A stretch of DNA of 64,000 bases from Leucobacter chromiireducens subsp. solipictus (GCF_016758195.1 NZ_QYAC01000005.1:62001-126000), one strand, 5' to 3'; positions 46,934-56,649 are shown, numbered from the stretch's first letter. Program-made: numbers and translations. The notes: generated by a model not told the origin, from the sequence alone.

Positions 46934-48162
46934 CCCAGGCCGGCACGCGCGGGGAGGGTCCGGTCACGGACCACACGCCGCTGTCGCAGCTCACCACCAT
47001 GCGCGTGGGGGGCCCGGCGCACCGGATCCTGACCGCGGAAACGCGGGACGAGCTGATCGCCCGCGCCACGGAACTCTGGCGTGACGGCGAGCCGTGGCTG
47101 CTCCTCGGGGGCGGCTCCAACACCGTCGTGCACGACGACGGCTATCCGGGACCTGTGCTGCTCGTACGCAGCTCCGGCATCGAGCGGATCGATGATCCGG
47201 AAGTGGCTCCCGGTCACGTGCGCATCCGCGTCGCCGCCGGCGAGGACTGGGACGGCCTCGTCGCCACCGCGGTATCGCGGGGCTGGGCGGGGATCGAAGC
47301 CCTGTCCGGGATCCCCGGCCGAGTGGGGGCCGCGCCGGTCCAAAACATCGGCGCCTACGGGCAAGAGCTTTCCGATGTGCTGCACTCCATCGAGTTTCTC
47401 GACGCGTATGCCGAGGAACCGCGACGGCTCTCCGCCGCCGAACTTGAACTCGGCTACCGGGACTCGGTGATCAAGCAGGGGCGGGAGGGCGTGGTCCTCT
47501 CGATCGACCTCGTGCTCGCCACCGCCGGCGGGTCGTCCCCGCAGCGCGGGCGCCACGGGGCACCCTCCGACGCGGACGCCGACGCGGACGCCGACGTCGC
47601 CGCACCGGTCGCGCCCGTCCGCTACGGTCAACTGGCCACCGCGCTCGGCGTCGACCCGGGAACTGAGATCCCGATCCAGGTGATGCGCGACGCGGTGCTG
47701 CGGCTGCGGGCCGCCAAGGGCATGGTCCTGGACCCCGCCGATCACGACACCTGGAGCTGCGGTTCCTTCTTCACGAACCCGATCGTGACGGAGCGGTTCG
47801 CGAATAGCCTGCCCGAGGACGCGCCGCGCTTCCCGATGGGGGCCGTGGACCAGCCGGACACGGTGATCTCGCTCGCGGACGTGGCCGCCGGGGCAGAAAT
47901 TGTGGCCCCGCGCCCCGCGCCGGAACGCATGGTGAAGCTGTCCGCGGCCTGGCTGATCGATCACGCGGGCGTCAGCAAGGGCTTCCGGCTTCCCGGATCT
48001 GGTGCCGCGGTGTCCTCAAAGCACACCCTCGCGATCACCAACCGCGGCGGCGCGACCGCGGCGCAGGTTGCCGAACTAGCCCGCCTCATCGTGCAGCGCG
48101 TGCAGCAGGAATTCGGGGTGATTCTCGTTCCCGAGCCCAATCTGTACGGACTCGAGCTCTAG
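46930..48162 (+). CDS. murB: UDP-N-acetylmuramate dehydrogenase
   Basis: 410 residues from GTG 46930. FAD-binding type I MurB: TTMRVGGPAHRI, LLLGGGSNTVVHDDG, GIEALSGIPGRVGAAPVQNI, and the C-terminal SAAWLIDHAGVSKGFRL. It reduces enolpyruvyl-UDP-GlcNAc to UDP-MurNAc for peptidoglycan. A low-complexity Asp-Ala insert (DADADADADV) lies in the middle, at about residues 215-225, a loop of variable length in this family. The order HadA-like, HadB-like, murB is usual in these bacteria. Confidence 0.96.
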   Translation: MTQAGTRGEGPVTDHTPLSQLTTMRVGGPAHRILTAETRDELIARATELWRDGEPWLLLGGGSNTVVHDDGYPGPVLLVRSSGIERIDDPEVAPGHVRIRVAAGEDWDGLVATAVSRGWAGIEALSGIPGRVGAAPVQNIGAYGQELSDVLHSIEFLDAYAEEPRRLSAAELELGYRDSVIKQGREGVVLSIDLVLATAGGSSPQRGRHGAPSDADADADADVAAPVAPVRYGQLATALGVDPGTEIPIQVMRDAVLRLRAAKGMVLDPADHDTWSCGSFFTNPIVTERFANSLPEDAPRFPMGAVDQPDTVISLADVAAGAEIVAPRPAPERMVKLSAAWLIDHAGVSKGFRLPGSGAAVSSKHTLAITNRGGATAAQVAELARLIVQRVQQEFGVILVPEPNLYGLEL

Positions 48163-48167
48163 CGCGC

Positions 48168-48920
48168 GTGATGCGGATCCAGATCGTCGGCGCGGGCCGC
48201 ATGGGCACGGCACTCGACGCCGCGCTGCGCGCGGCGGGAGCGGACGTGCTGGCGCTCGCCGGCCGCGGCGCGGACGGACGGGACCCCACCGGATCCCCCG
48301 TGGATCTGGTGCTGCTCGCCGTGCCGGACGCCGCGATCCCGGCGGCCGCGGCCGCGATCCTGCCGGGGCCGCTGGTCGGACACCTCTCCGGGATGACCGG
48401 TGTGGACGCGCTCGCCCCGCACGAGGCATTCAGCCTGCACCCGCTCCTGAGCGTGACCGGGGTAGGCACCGAATTCACCGGGGCGCACGCGGCCGTGGCG
48501 GGTTCCACGGCGCGGGCGCGGGGCGCGGCCGAGGAGCTCGCGACCCGGCTCGGGCTCGTCCCCTTCGCGGTCGCCGACGCCGACCGCGCCGCCTACCACG
48601 CCGCCGCGAGTCTCGCCGCGAACGCGCTCGTGACGTTGGAGGACATCGCCGAACGACTGGCCGCCACCGCGGGCGTTCCCCGCGCGGCCCTCGTGCCCCT
48701 GGCCCGGGTCGCCCTCGACAACTGGGCTGCGATGGGCGGGGAGGCAGCGCTCACCGGGCCCCTCGTCCGGGGCGACGAGGCGACCGTCGCACGCCAGCGC
48801 GCGGCCGTCGCGGAGCGGCTTCCCGCGGAGCTCGCCCTGTTCGACGCCCTCACCGACGCCGGCCGTGCGCTCGCCGCTCGCCGCGTCCCAGCCGATACCC
48901 CCACAGAGGACTCACCATGA
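48168..48920 (+). CDS. Rossmann-fold/DUF2520 oxidoreductase in the pan operon
   Basis: 250 residues from GTG 48168 (ATG 48171 is equally close). The NAD(P)-binding fold begins IQIVGAGRMGTALDAAL, followed by VDLVLLAVPDAAIP. The C-terminal DUF2520 helical domain has AAYHAAASLAANALVTL. The last bases overlap panC (ATGA at 48917). No classical ketopantoate reductase (panE) is in this window, so this protein may do that step (ketopantoate to pantoate); this is inferred from position and fold. Confidence 0.85.
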   Translation: MMRIQIVGAGRMGTALDAALRAAGADVLALAGRGADGRDPTGSPVDLVLLAVPDAAIPAAAAAILPGPLVGHLSGMTGVDALAPHEAFSLHPLLSVTGVGTEFTGAHAAVAGSTARARGAAEELATRLGLVPFAVADADRAAYHAAASLAANALVTLEDIAERLAATAGVPRAALVPLARVALDNWAAMGGEAALTGPLVRGDEATVARQRAAVAERLPAELALFDALTDAGRALAARRVPADTPTEDSP

Positions 48921-49789
48921 GGATCATCCGCACCATTCCCGAGCTGCACGCGGCGCGCGCAGAGGCCCGCGCCGCGGGTGCCACCCGGGTCGGTTTTGTG
49001 CCGACCATGGGGGCGCTCCACGAGGGGCACCTCTCCCTGCTGCGGGCGGCCCGTGCCGAAAACGACGTCGTGGTGCTGTCCATCTTCGTGAACCCGACGC
49101 AGTTCACGGATTCGAGCGACCTCGACGCCTATCCGCGCACCGAGGAGGCCGATGCCGAGCTCGCCGCCGCCGCCGGAGTCGACCTCCTCTTTGCGCCCGA
49201 CGCGGCAGAACTGTATCCCGCCGGCTACGCGACCACCGTGCGCGTCGCGGGACCGCTGACCGAGACCCTCGAGGGCGCGGGCCGCGGTCAGGGACACTTC
49301 GACGGCATGGCCACGATCGTGACCAAGCTGCTGCTGGCCGTCCTCCCCGGCACGGCCTACCTCGGGCAGAAGGACGCGCAGCAGCTGCTCGTCGTGCGGC
49401 GTATGGTCGCTGACCTGGGGATTCCGACGCGTATCGCCGCGTGTCCTACCGCCCGCGACCAGGACGGACTCGCGCTGTCGAGCCGGAACGTGCGGCTGAG
49501 CACAGCGGAACGATCTCGCGCGCTCGCGATCCCGCGCGCTCTGGAGGCCGCGGCCGCGCTCGTCGCGGAGGGGGTGCACGAGGTGGCCCCGCTGCGGGAG
49601 GCGGCGAGCGAGATTCTCGCCGCCGCAGACGTCGCTCCGGAGTATCTCGCGTTTGTCGTCCCCGAGTCGCTGGCACCGGTCGAGTCGGTGACCGGGCCCG
49701 TGCTGTGCGCGATCGCCGCGCGCGTCGGCGAGGTCCGGCTGATCGATAATGTGGTGTTGACCCCGACCCCCGTTCCCACAAAGGAGTGA
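48917..49789 (+). CDS. panC: Pantothenate synthetase
   Basis: 290 residues. Joins pantoate and beta-alanine with ATP to make pantothenate. Signatures are FVPTMGALHEGHLSLL, FVNPTQF, the GRGQGHFDGMATIVTKLL segment, and QKDAQQLLVVRRM. It overlaps the DUF2520 gene and is followed by panB. No aspartate decarboxylase (panD) is present nearby. Confidence 0.97.
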   Translation: MRIIRTIPELHAARAEARAAGATRVGFVPTMGALHEGHLSLLRAARAENDVVVLSIFVNPTQFTDSSDLDAYPRTEEADAELAAAAGVDLLFAPDAAELYPAGYATTVRVAGPLTETLEGAGRGQGHFDGMATIVTKLLLAVLPGTAYLGQKDAQQLLVVRRMVADLGIPTRIAACPTARDQDGLALSSRNVRLSTAERSRALAIPRALEAAAALVAEGVHEVAPLREAASEILAAADVAPEYLAFVVPESLAPVESVTGPVLCAIAARVGEVRLIDNVVLTPTPVPTKE

Positions 49790-49794
49790 CCGGC

Positions 49795-50643
49795 ATGGCA
49801 CGAATCACGATTCCCCAGTTGCGCGATCGACGAGCGGCGGGTGACGCCATCGTGATGGTGACCGCCTACGACTACCCGGGGGCGCGCGCCGCCGAACGCG
49901 CGGGCGTCGACATGGTGCTGGTCGGCGACTCCGGGGCGCAGGTGGTGCTGGGACACGATTCCACGGTCGCGGTCACCACGGACGAGTTGTTGGTGCTCGC
50001 GAAGGCCGTGCGCCGCGGCACCGACACCGCGTTTGTCGTGTGCGATGTGGCCTTCGGCACGACCGAGACCTCCGACGCGCAGGCCGTGGACACGGCGGTG
50101 CGCTTCGTGAAGGAGGCCGGTGCCGACGCCGTGAAACTTGAGGGCGGCAGCGAGGCGCGCCTGAGCCGGATCCGCGCGATCGTCGCGGCCGGGATACCGG
50201 TGGTGGGCCACATCGGCCTGACGCCCCAGACCGCCACCGCGCTGGGCGGGCTTCGCGCGCAGGGACGGACCGTCGAGAGCGCGACGCGGCTCGTCGCCGA
50301 GGCACTCGGCGTGCAAGCGGCCGGTGCGTTCTGCCTCGTGGTCGAGGCCGTGCCGAGCGAGATCACCGCGGTGCTGCGCGAGGCGCTCGACATCCCGATC
50401 ATCGGCATCGGTGCCGGCCCCGCCGACGGGCAGGTGCTCGTGCTGCACGACCTGCTCGGGATCACCGAGGGGCACACCGCGAAGTTCGTGAAGTCCTACG
50501 GCACGATCGGTGCGGACATGACCGCCGCGATTGCGGCCTACGCGGCTGAGGTCCGAGCCGCGGCATTCCCCGGGCCGGAGCACGGCTACGCGGCGACCCC
50601 GGAGGCGGTCGCCGCGGCCCGCGCGGCGCTCCCGAACGCCTAG
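49795..50643 (+). CDS. panB: 3-methyl-2-oxobutanoate hydroxymethyltransferase
   Basis: 282 residues from ATG 49795, which has AAAGGAG 9 nt upstream; GTG 49786 is possible but less well placed. A TIM barrel with VMVTAYDYPGARAAERAG, LVGDSGAQVVLGHDST (metal-binding Asp) and IIGIGAGPADGQVLVLHDLL. Makes ketopantoate from ketoisovalerate and methylene-THF, the first step of pantothenate synthesis. Last gene of the run; convergent with the sulfur-enzyme operon. Confidence 0.97.
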   Translation: MARITIPQLRDRRAAGDAIVMVTAYDYPGARAAERAGVDMVLVGDSGAQVVLGHDSTVAVTTDELLVLAKAVRRGTDTAFVVCDVAFGTTETSDAQAVDTAVRFVKEAGADAVKLEGGSEARLSRIRAIVAAGIPVVGHIGLTPQTATALGGLRAQGRTVESATRLVAEALGVQAAGAFCLVVEAVPSEITAVLREALDIPIIGIGAGPADGQVLVLHDLLGITEGHTAKFVKSYGTIGADMTAAIAAYAAEVRAAAFPGPEHGYAATPEAVAAARAALPNA

Positions 50644-50686
50644 CCGCCCGCCCCCGCCCCGGCGCGTCACCCGGATCCCGCCCAAA

Positions 50687-50754
50687 CTGAGGCAAATTAT
50701 CTAAACCGACGGTTTCTCGCCCGAAAAACCATCACGTTAGATAATTTGCCTCAG
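50687..50754. repeat. AT-rich palindromic element between convergent operons
   Basis: Perfect 18-bp arms (50687-50704 with 50737-50754) around a 32-nt centre. The arms begin CTGAGGCAAATTATC. Arms this rich in A/T are odd in a GC-rich chromosome; most terminators here are GC stems. It may serve as a bidirectional terminator or be a small repeated element. Confidence 0.6.
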
Positions 50755-50812
50755 GGTGGATGGCGGTGTTCGGCTGCCCGCGCCGGGCGCCCGGGCCGGG
50801 GTCCGGGTCGGA

Positions 50813-52219
50813 TCAGACGCGGTCGAGGGCGGTGCGCAGATCCCGGATCAGGTCGTCGGCCGACTCCAGGCCGACGGAGAGCCGCAGGAGTCCGGGCGTG
50901 ATCCCGAGCCGCTCGGTGATCTCCGGCGCGAACGTCGCGTGCGTCGAGCTGAGCGGGTGGATCACCATTGAGCGGGTGTCGCCGATCCCGGTCATCCGCG
51001 AGAACACGCGCAGCCCGTCGACACACGACCGAGCGCCGTCGATGCCGCCGCGGACGGTCACCCCGAACACGGATCCGGTGCGCCCGGCGTAGTCTCGCTC
51101 GGCGATCCCGAACAGAGGGTTGGAAGGCAATCCCGCGTAGTCGACGGACTCGACCTCGGGCTGCTGTTCGAGCCACGCGGCGATCCGCTGGGAGGACGCG
51201 ACGTGCCGGTCCATGCGCAACGACAGCGTTTCCATCCCCTGGTGGAGCAGGAAGCCCGTGAACGGGGAGAGCGCGGGGCCGATGTCGTTCACGACCGCCT
51301 CGCGCACGGCCCGCGAGTAGGCGATCGGCCCAAAACGGTCGAGCAGGGACCCGAGCCCGGGGCGGGGCGCTGCGGTAATGAGCGGGAACGAGCGGCCAGC
51401 TCGCTCGGCCGCCTCCCAATCGAAGGTGCCGCCGTCGACGATGGCACCGCCCACGGCCGCGCCGTGCCCGGTCAGGAACTTCGTGGTGGAGTGCACCACG
51501 ATGTTCGCGCCGTGCTCGAACGGGCGAATCAGCGCGGGCGTGCCGACCGTGTTGTCGACCACCAGCGGCAGGTTGTGGCGAGCGGCGACCGCTGCGATTC
51601 GGCGCAGATCCGTGACGTCGTTGCGGGGGTTCGGGATCGTCTCGGTGTAGATCGCCTTGGTGGTGGGGCGGATCGCCCGATCCCACTCAGCATCGTCGTC
51701 TGCGTCCCAGACGTAGTCGATGCCGATTCCGAAACGCTTGAAGCTGCGGCCGAACAGGATTCGCGTGCCGCCGTAGATCGAGGCCGTCGACACGATGTGG
51801 TCGCCCTGCCCGGCGAGCGCGAACAGCGCCGACGAGATCGCGGCCTGGCCGCTGGAGACCGCAACCGCGGCCGTGCCCCCTTCGAGGGAGGCCAGCCGGT
51901 CCTCGGCGACCGCGTTTGTCGGGTTGCCCTGGCGCGAGTAGATGGGCGCGGGCTCGCCGGGGGCAAGCTCGTCGACGATGTCGGGCACCGCGTCGGTACC
52001 GCGGGTGAGCCCGACCCCGCCGCGCCACAACGCCCGGCCGGCGAACCGATCAACCTGATCGTCGAAGCTGTCGAACACATAGCCCGCGGAGAGCGCGATC
52101 GGGGGGATGCGCAGCCCGGCGTTCCGGTCGACGTACTCGCCCGCGTGAACCTGACGGGTATCGAAATCGAAACCCGCCCAGTCGGTGACCGGCGTCGCAG
52201 GAGTGGGAGCAGCGTTCAT
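50813..52219 (-). CDS. O-acetylhomoserine/O-acetylserine sulfhydrylase-type PLP enzyme
   Basis: 468 residues from ATG 52219 with GGAGG 7 nt before it. Cys/Met-metabolism PLP family: TRQVHAGEYVDRNAGLRIPP, IYSRQGNPTNAVAEDRLASL, SSGQAAISSALFAL, and the PLP lysine in VVHSTTKFLTGHGAAVGG. It likely makes homocysteine or cysteine from the acetylated amino acid and sulfide. The open frame runs upstream only as a shadow of the next gene. It overlaps that gene by 4 nt, so the two act together in sulfur amino-acid metabolism. Confidence 0.93.
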   Translation of the reverse strand: MNAAPTPATPVTDWAGFDFDTRQVHAGEYVDRNAGLRIPPIALSAGYVFDSFDDQVDRFAGRALWRGGVGLTRGTDAVPDIVDELAPGEPAPIYSRQGNPTNAVAEDRLASLEGGTAAVAVSSGQAAISSALFALAGQGDHIVSTASIYGGTRILFGRSFKRFGIGIDYVWDADDDAEWDRAIRPTTKAIYTETIPNPRNDVTDLRRIAAVAARHNLPLVVDNTVGTPALIRPFEHGANIVVHSTTKFLTGHGAAVGGAIVDGGTFDWEAAERAGRSFPLITAAPRPGLGSLLDRFGPIAYSRAVREAVVNDIGPALSPFTGFLLHQGMETLSLRMDRHVASSQRIAAWLEQQPEVESVDYAGLPSNPLFGIAERDYAGRTGSVFGVTVRGGIDGARSCVDGLRVFSRMTGIGDTRSMVIHPLSSTHATFAPEITERLGITPGLLRLSVGLESADDLIRDLRTALDRV

Positions 52220-53490
52220 CGGGAGACCTCCGCGGATGTCGGGGCGGCCGCGGGGAGGATCGCGGCGATCCGCGCGACCGCCTCGCGGATCGTCTCGGGC
52301 GCGCAGGCGAGGTTCAGCCTGACGTGCCCGGCACCGCCGAGCCCGAAGTCGGCACCGTTGTTGAGTGCGACGCGGGCCTCCGAGAGGATCTGCCCGTGCG
52401 GGTCGGGGCCGAGCCCGGCCTCCCGGAAATCGAGCCAGGCCAGGTATCCGGCCTGGGCGGGTGCGAGGCGCACGCCCGGCAGCTGGGTCGCCACGAGTTC
52501 GGCCAGGTACGCGGTGTTCGCTTCGATCTGCGCGATCGCGCGGTCGAGCCAGGCGCGGCCGTGGGTGAACGCGGCAACGCCGGCGTGCAATCCGAGGATG
52601 CTCGCCCGCGTCGTGGTCTCCGGAGGGAGAGACGCGAGCGCGGCGTGTGCGCGCGCATCGGCGGCGACGATCACGGAGCACTTCGCGCCAGCAATGTTCC
52701 AGCCTTTGCTCGGGGACGTCGTGGTCACCGAAAGCGCGCCGGCGGCGGCCGCGAGGGGCGCGAACGGCACGAAGCGCGCGCCCGAGTGGGTGAGCGGCGC
52801 GTGGATCTCGTCGGCGATCACACAGACCCCGTGCTGCGCGGCGAGCCGTGCCAGCTCCGCGAGCTCGGCTTCGGTGTGCACCGTGCCGTGCGGGTTGTGC
52901 GGGCTGCACAAGAGGAAGGCCTCGGCACCGTCCGCGAAGGCACGAGCCACGGCGTCGAGGTCGAGGCGGAACTCCTGCCCGATGGGCGTCTCGCGGGCGA
53001 CGCGGAGGGGCACCTCGACGATGTCGTACGGCAGCTCCTCAAGCATCTCGAAGAAGCCGGGATACACGGGGGTGGGGAGCACGATCCGCTGCCGCCGAGC
53101 CAACTCGGGGCCGGCCTGGTCGCGCAGCTCCCAGGCCACCCGGAGCGATTCGACCACGCCGGTTGCGACGTCGGTCGCGAGATGGACGTGCTCGTGTGGG
53201 ACGGTCCAGCCCCACGCCGCCTCGGCGTACCCCGCGAAGGCGGGGGCGAGCGGCCCCGGCCCATCGAGGTAGCCGATGTCGGATGCCGTGACCCGTTCGA
53301 TGATCGCCTGCTGCACCTCGGGGGCGACGGCGAAGTCCATTTCCGCCACAAACAGGGGCAGAACGTCGGCGGGGTAGCGCGTCCACTTCAGGCTCGTGCG
53401 CTCGGTGCGCAGGAGCGCGGGGTCCAGCGTGGTGAAGGGCACGCCCGACGGATCAGCGTCGGGGGCGTTGCGACAGTCGGGCTCGGTCAT
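52216..53490 (-). CDS. MalY/PatB-type aminotransferase-fold cystathionine beta-lyase
   Basis: 424-residue fold type I PLP enzyme. TSLKWTRYPADVLPLFVAEM is the MalY/PatB opening, followed by FLLCSPHNPHGTVH and VCVIADEIHAPLTHSG; the PLP lysine is in TTTSPSKGWNIAGAKCS. It should cleave cystathionine to homocysteine, pyruvate and ammonia. ATGA overlap with the sulfhydrylase gene shows one operon. MalY-type regulators are a less likely alternative. Confidence 0.92.
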   Translation of the reverse strand: MTEPDCRNAPDADPSGVPFTTLDPALLRTERTSLKWTRYPADVLPLFVAEMDFAVAPEVQQAIIERVTASDIGYLDGPGPLAPAFAGYAEAAWGWTVPHEHVHLATDVATGVVESLRVAWELRDQAGPELARRQRIVLPTPVYPGFFEMLEELPYDIVEVPLRVARETPIGQEFRLDLDAVARAFADGAEAFLLCSPHNPHGTVHTEAELAELARLAAQHGVCVIADEIHAPLTHSGARFVPFAPLAAAAGALSVTTTSPSKGWNIAGAKCSVIVAADARAHAALASLPPETTTRASILGLHAGVAAFTHGRAWLDRAIAQIEANTAYLAELVATQLPGVRLAPAQAGYLAWLDFREAGLGPDPHGQILSEARVALNNGADFGLGGAGHVRLNLACAPETIREAVARIAAILPAAAPTSAEVSR

Positions 53491-53572
53491 GCCTCCATGC
53501 TCGCGGCTCGCGCCGGATCCCGCGACCCCGCGAGTAAAGCGGCGTCACACGCGGCCTGCGAGCGCGCCCGAG

Positions 53573-54841
53573 CTAGGGGCGCACCGCGAGCCGAACGATC
53601 CCTGACACCGCGGCTTCGAGCGGTCCGCGTCTCCCGGTCACCGCAAGAATCGCACCGATCAGGAGGGCCCCCGCGAGCTGCAGCGCGTACGCTCCGACCC
53701 CCGCCGCCCACCAGGGGAACCCGGTGTCCCAGATCGCGGGATCCTGCAGCGCCGGTTCGAGCCAGATACCCGTCGCGACGATGTGGAGCGCATAGATGGT
53801 GAGCGGCGCGGCGCCCGCGGCGCGGATCGTGCCGAGCACGGGTCCCAGCGGTCGGGGCGGGGTGTGCCGGCCATCGCCGGGGTCGCGGCCGGTCCCACGC
53901 GCGACGTCGCAGACGAGCACGAGCAGACCGATCACGGCACACGCGATGCCCGCGGTGCGCAGGATGTCGACCGGGGAGCCGGAGTGTGGCGTGGCGATCA
54001 GTTGCGCCCACAGCTCCGGGGCGAGCGGCGCCCCCGCGGCAGAGTGCGTCACCACCTCGCGGATTGCGTCGGGGTCGGTGCCGACCGGCCAGGGCGTACC
54101 CAGGCGCGGGAGATTCGCGATCACCAGGGACGAGAGGAGCTGCGCCGCCGCGGCGACGACCGCCCCGCCCCCGAAACACGCGAGCGCGACGCGGCCGAGC
54201 GTGCCCTGTGCGGTCGCGGAGACGAGTGCTCGGCCCACGAGGATCCCGATCAAGAGGTATACGCACCAGGTCAGGGCGGGATACTCCCCGGTCATGAGCA
54301 ACGCTCGGGTCGCGCCCACCCAGTCGATCCCGAAATCCTCGAACGTCACCGATCCCGAGGGGTCGGTCGTGCTGAGCTCCGACAGCCCCTCGCGCAGCAT
54401 CGCATTGAGCGGACCGCCGACGAGTCCGAGCGCACCGGCCAGGAGACCGAGGACCCAGCCGCGCGCTGCGATCAGGGGCGCAACCAGGATCATCGCGGCA
54501 CCGTAGTACGCGAGAACGATCGCGACGGGCGTCTCGATCAGCCCCAGGAGCAGCCCGATCAGGATCAAGAGCGCACCGCGGATCAGGGTGCCCGAGATCG
54601 CGGCACCGACGCGCCCCTCACGAAGCGGCCGGCGGGACGCGAACACGACGCTGACGCCACCGAGCACCGCGAACAGTGGTGCCGCGATGCCCTCGGTGAG
54701 CGTGTCCGTGAGCGCTCCGGCCGACTCCGCGAAAGAACCGGGCTCCGCGAGGAGCGCGCCGATGGTGACGAGGTGCGCCGCCATCATGCCGGCGATGGCA
54801 AGGAACCGGGCGACGTCGACGCCGATGTATCGCGCGGTCAT
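53573..54841 (-). CDS. DUF418/heparan acetyltransferase-like membrane protein
   Basis: 422 residues with about ten membrane helices. The start RYIGVDVARFLAIAGMMAAH is the acyltransferase-like DUF1624 opening, with the conserved Asp and a His in helix 1. The C-terminal part has LTIYALHIVATGIW and WWAAGVGAYALQL, as in DUF418. These proteins may move acetyl groups across the membrane onto sugars. It overlaps the SulP gene by 4 nt (ATGA), so they are co-translated. Confidence 0.85.
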   Translation of the reverse strand: MTARYIGVDVARFLAIAGMMAAHLVTIGALLAEPGSFAESAGALTDTLTEGIAAPLFAVLGGVSVVFASRRPLREGRVGAAISGTLIRGALLILIGLLLGLIETPVAIVLAYYGAAMILVAPLIAARGWVLGLLAGALGLVGGPLNAMLREGLSELSTTDPSGSVTFEDFGIDWVGATRALLMTGEYPALTWCVYLLIGILVGRALVSATAQGTLGRVALACFGGGAVVAAAAQLLSSLVIANLPRLGTPWPVGTDPDAIREVVTHSAAGAPLAPELWAQLIATPHSGSPVDILRTAGIACAVIGLLVLVCDVARGTGRDPGDGRHTPPRPLGPVLGTIRAAGAAPLTIYALHIVATGIWLEPALQDPAIWDTGFPWWAAGVGAYALQLAGALLIGAILAVTGRRGPLEAAVSGIVRLAVRP

Positions 54842-56511
54842 GGGGTGGGTGCTCCCGGCGGGGCCGCACGGTCGGCCTCGCCGCGGCGGATGTGGTCGCG
54901 GGCATGCGCGAGCGCGGGCCCGAGCTCGTCGAAGAGGTGGTGCGGGTGGCGCAGCGCGGTGATGACGCCGAGCTGTTCGAGCAGCGGCCGGTGCTCGGCG
55001 CGGATGCCCTTGAGGAGTACGGTGGCCCCGCGGCGTTCGAGCGCGGCGATCAGCTCCGAGAGCGCGTTCGCGCCGGTCGCGTCGATGATCTGGACGTCGG
55101 AGAGGCGCAGCACGACGACCTCAACGTCGGGAGTCTCGGCGATCTGATCGATTAGGCGATCGGCGGCACCGAAGAACAGGGAGCCGCGCACCGTGAAGAG
55201 CGCGATGCGCTCGTCGCCCGTTTCGGGATGGCCGGGAAGCTCCGAGCGTTCCGCGTCGCTCATGCGGCTCAGCGCTCGCAGGGCGAAGAACGCGGCGGCG
55301 GCCAGGCCGATACCGACTGCGATGACCAGGTCAAAGGCGACGGTGACGAACAGTGTGACCGCGAATACGGCCGCGCTGGAGCGGCCGGAGCGCAGCACGC
55401 GCCGGATCGTCGCTGGCGCGACCATGCGCGCCGCGGTCATCATCAAGACACCGGAGAGCGCGGCGAGGGGGATCGCGCCGACCACGGGTGCGGCCACCAG
55501 TACGACCAGCAGAAGTGCGAGCGCGTGAACGACCGCGGCGAACCGGGTGCGCGCCCCACTCCGGACATTCACCGCGGTGCGGGCGATCGCCCCGGTCGCG
55601 GGCATTCCGCCAAAGAACCCGGAAGCGATCGACGCGAGCCCCTGCCCGAAGAGCTCGCGGTCCGCGTTCACGGGGCCCGTGTCGACGATTGTTGCCGCGA
55701 CGCGCGCGGAGAGCAGCGATTCGATTGCAGCGAGCGCCGCGACCGCCACGGCGGGCCCCGCGAGCGCCGTCAGCATCGCGGGATCGAACGCGGGCAGCGT
55801 GGGCGCGGGCAGCGTGCTCGGAAGCTCGCCGATCACGGGCAGCGGTGAGCCGGAGAGCGCGGTGATCACGGACACCACCACGATCGCGACGAAGGACGCG
55901 GGGATGGCCGGGGCGAAGCGCCCGAGCACCTGCATGACGACGGCGACCCCGACGACGGCCGCGAGCGGGAGCAGCGCCTGCGGCCAGCTCGCCTCGGTGA
56001 CCACCTGCCAGGCCGCGACGACCGCGTTGGAGGAGTGGCCCGCCGCGGAAACGCCGAGCGCCGCAGGGACCTGCTGCAGAAAGATGATGATGCCGATCCC
56101 CGCGGTGAAACCCTCGATGACGGGCCAGGGAATGTAGCTGACGGCCCGGCCGAGGCGCAGCACTCCCGCGGCGACGACGAGCAGGCCGGCCATGAGACTG
56201 ACGACGGCGACCGCTCCGACGCCGTGCGCCATCACGATCGGGGCGAGCACCACCACCATGGCCCCGGTCGGGCCCGACACCTGCACGTTCGATCCGCCGA
56301 ATACGGCGGCGACCAGCCCGGCCACGATCGCCGTGATGAGCCCCGCTTCGGCCCCGACACCGGAACTCACCCCAAACGCGAGGGCGAGCGGCAGGGCCAC
56401 GATACCCACCGTGAGTCCGGCGACGAGGTCGGCCCGCCAGCTGCTTCCCAGCCCGTGGTAATCGGCGCGAGTGGGGAGCAGCGCGCGAAGTCCGTGCAGG
56501 ATTGCCGTCAT
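54838..56511 (-). CDS. SulP-family anion transporter with STAS domain
   Basis: 557 residues from ATG 56511 with GGGAGG 7 nt upstream. It opens WRADLVAGLTVGIVALPLAL and has SGPTGAMVVVLAP, the SulP signature, with about 12 helices. A C-terminal STAS domain begins FTVRGSLFFGAADRLI and contains VVVLRLSDVQIIDATGANAL. It imports sulfate or bicarbonate with Na+ or H+. The sulfur enzymes lie just downstream, which favours sulfate, but that is only proximity. Confidence 0.92.
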   Translation of the reverse strand: MTAILHGLRALLPTRADYHGLGSSWRADLVAGLTVGIVALPLALAFGVSSGVGAEAGLITAIVAGLVAAVFGGSNVQVSGPTGAMVVVLAPIVMAHGVGAVAVVSLMAGLLVVAAGVLRLGRAVSYIPWPVIEGFTAGIGIIIFLQQVPAALGVSAAGHSSNAVVAAWQVVTEASWPQALLPLAAVVGVAVVMQVLGRFAPAIPASFVAIVVVSVITALSGSPLPVIGELPSTLPAPTLPAFDPAMLTALAGPAVAVAALAAIESLLSARVAATIVDTGPVNADRELFGQGLASIASGFFGGMPATGAIARTAVNVRSGARTRFAAVVHALALLLVVLVAAPVVGAIPLAALSGVLMMTAARMVAPATIRRVLRSGRSSAAVFAVTLFVTVAFDLVIAVGIGLAAAAFFALRALSRMSDAERSELPGHPETGDERIALFTVRGSLFFGAADRLIDQIAETPDVEVVVLRLSDVQIIDATGANALSELIAALERRGATVLLKGIRAEHRPLLEQLGVITALRHPHHLFDELGPALAHARDHIRRGEADRAAPPGAPTP

Positions 56512-56649
56512 GTGATGCCTCCCTGGTTCCCCTCCATCTTGCCGTACTCGGGGCGTGCGGAGGAGAACGATGACACGGGTCCAGATTGGTGCTGTGCGCG
56601 GGGCGATCCACGGGCTAATCTGTGACACAGAAGACTCAAGGGGGATCCT

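Noticed and set aside
50813-52909. Open frame extending the sulfhydrylase to 698 residues
   Set aside because: The added part is Arg/Pro-rich shadow of the MalY/PatB-type gene; ATG 52219 has a ribosome site and a 4-nt overlap.
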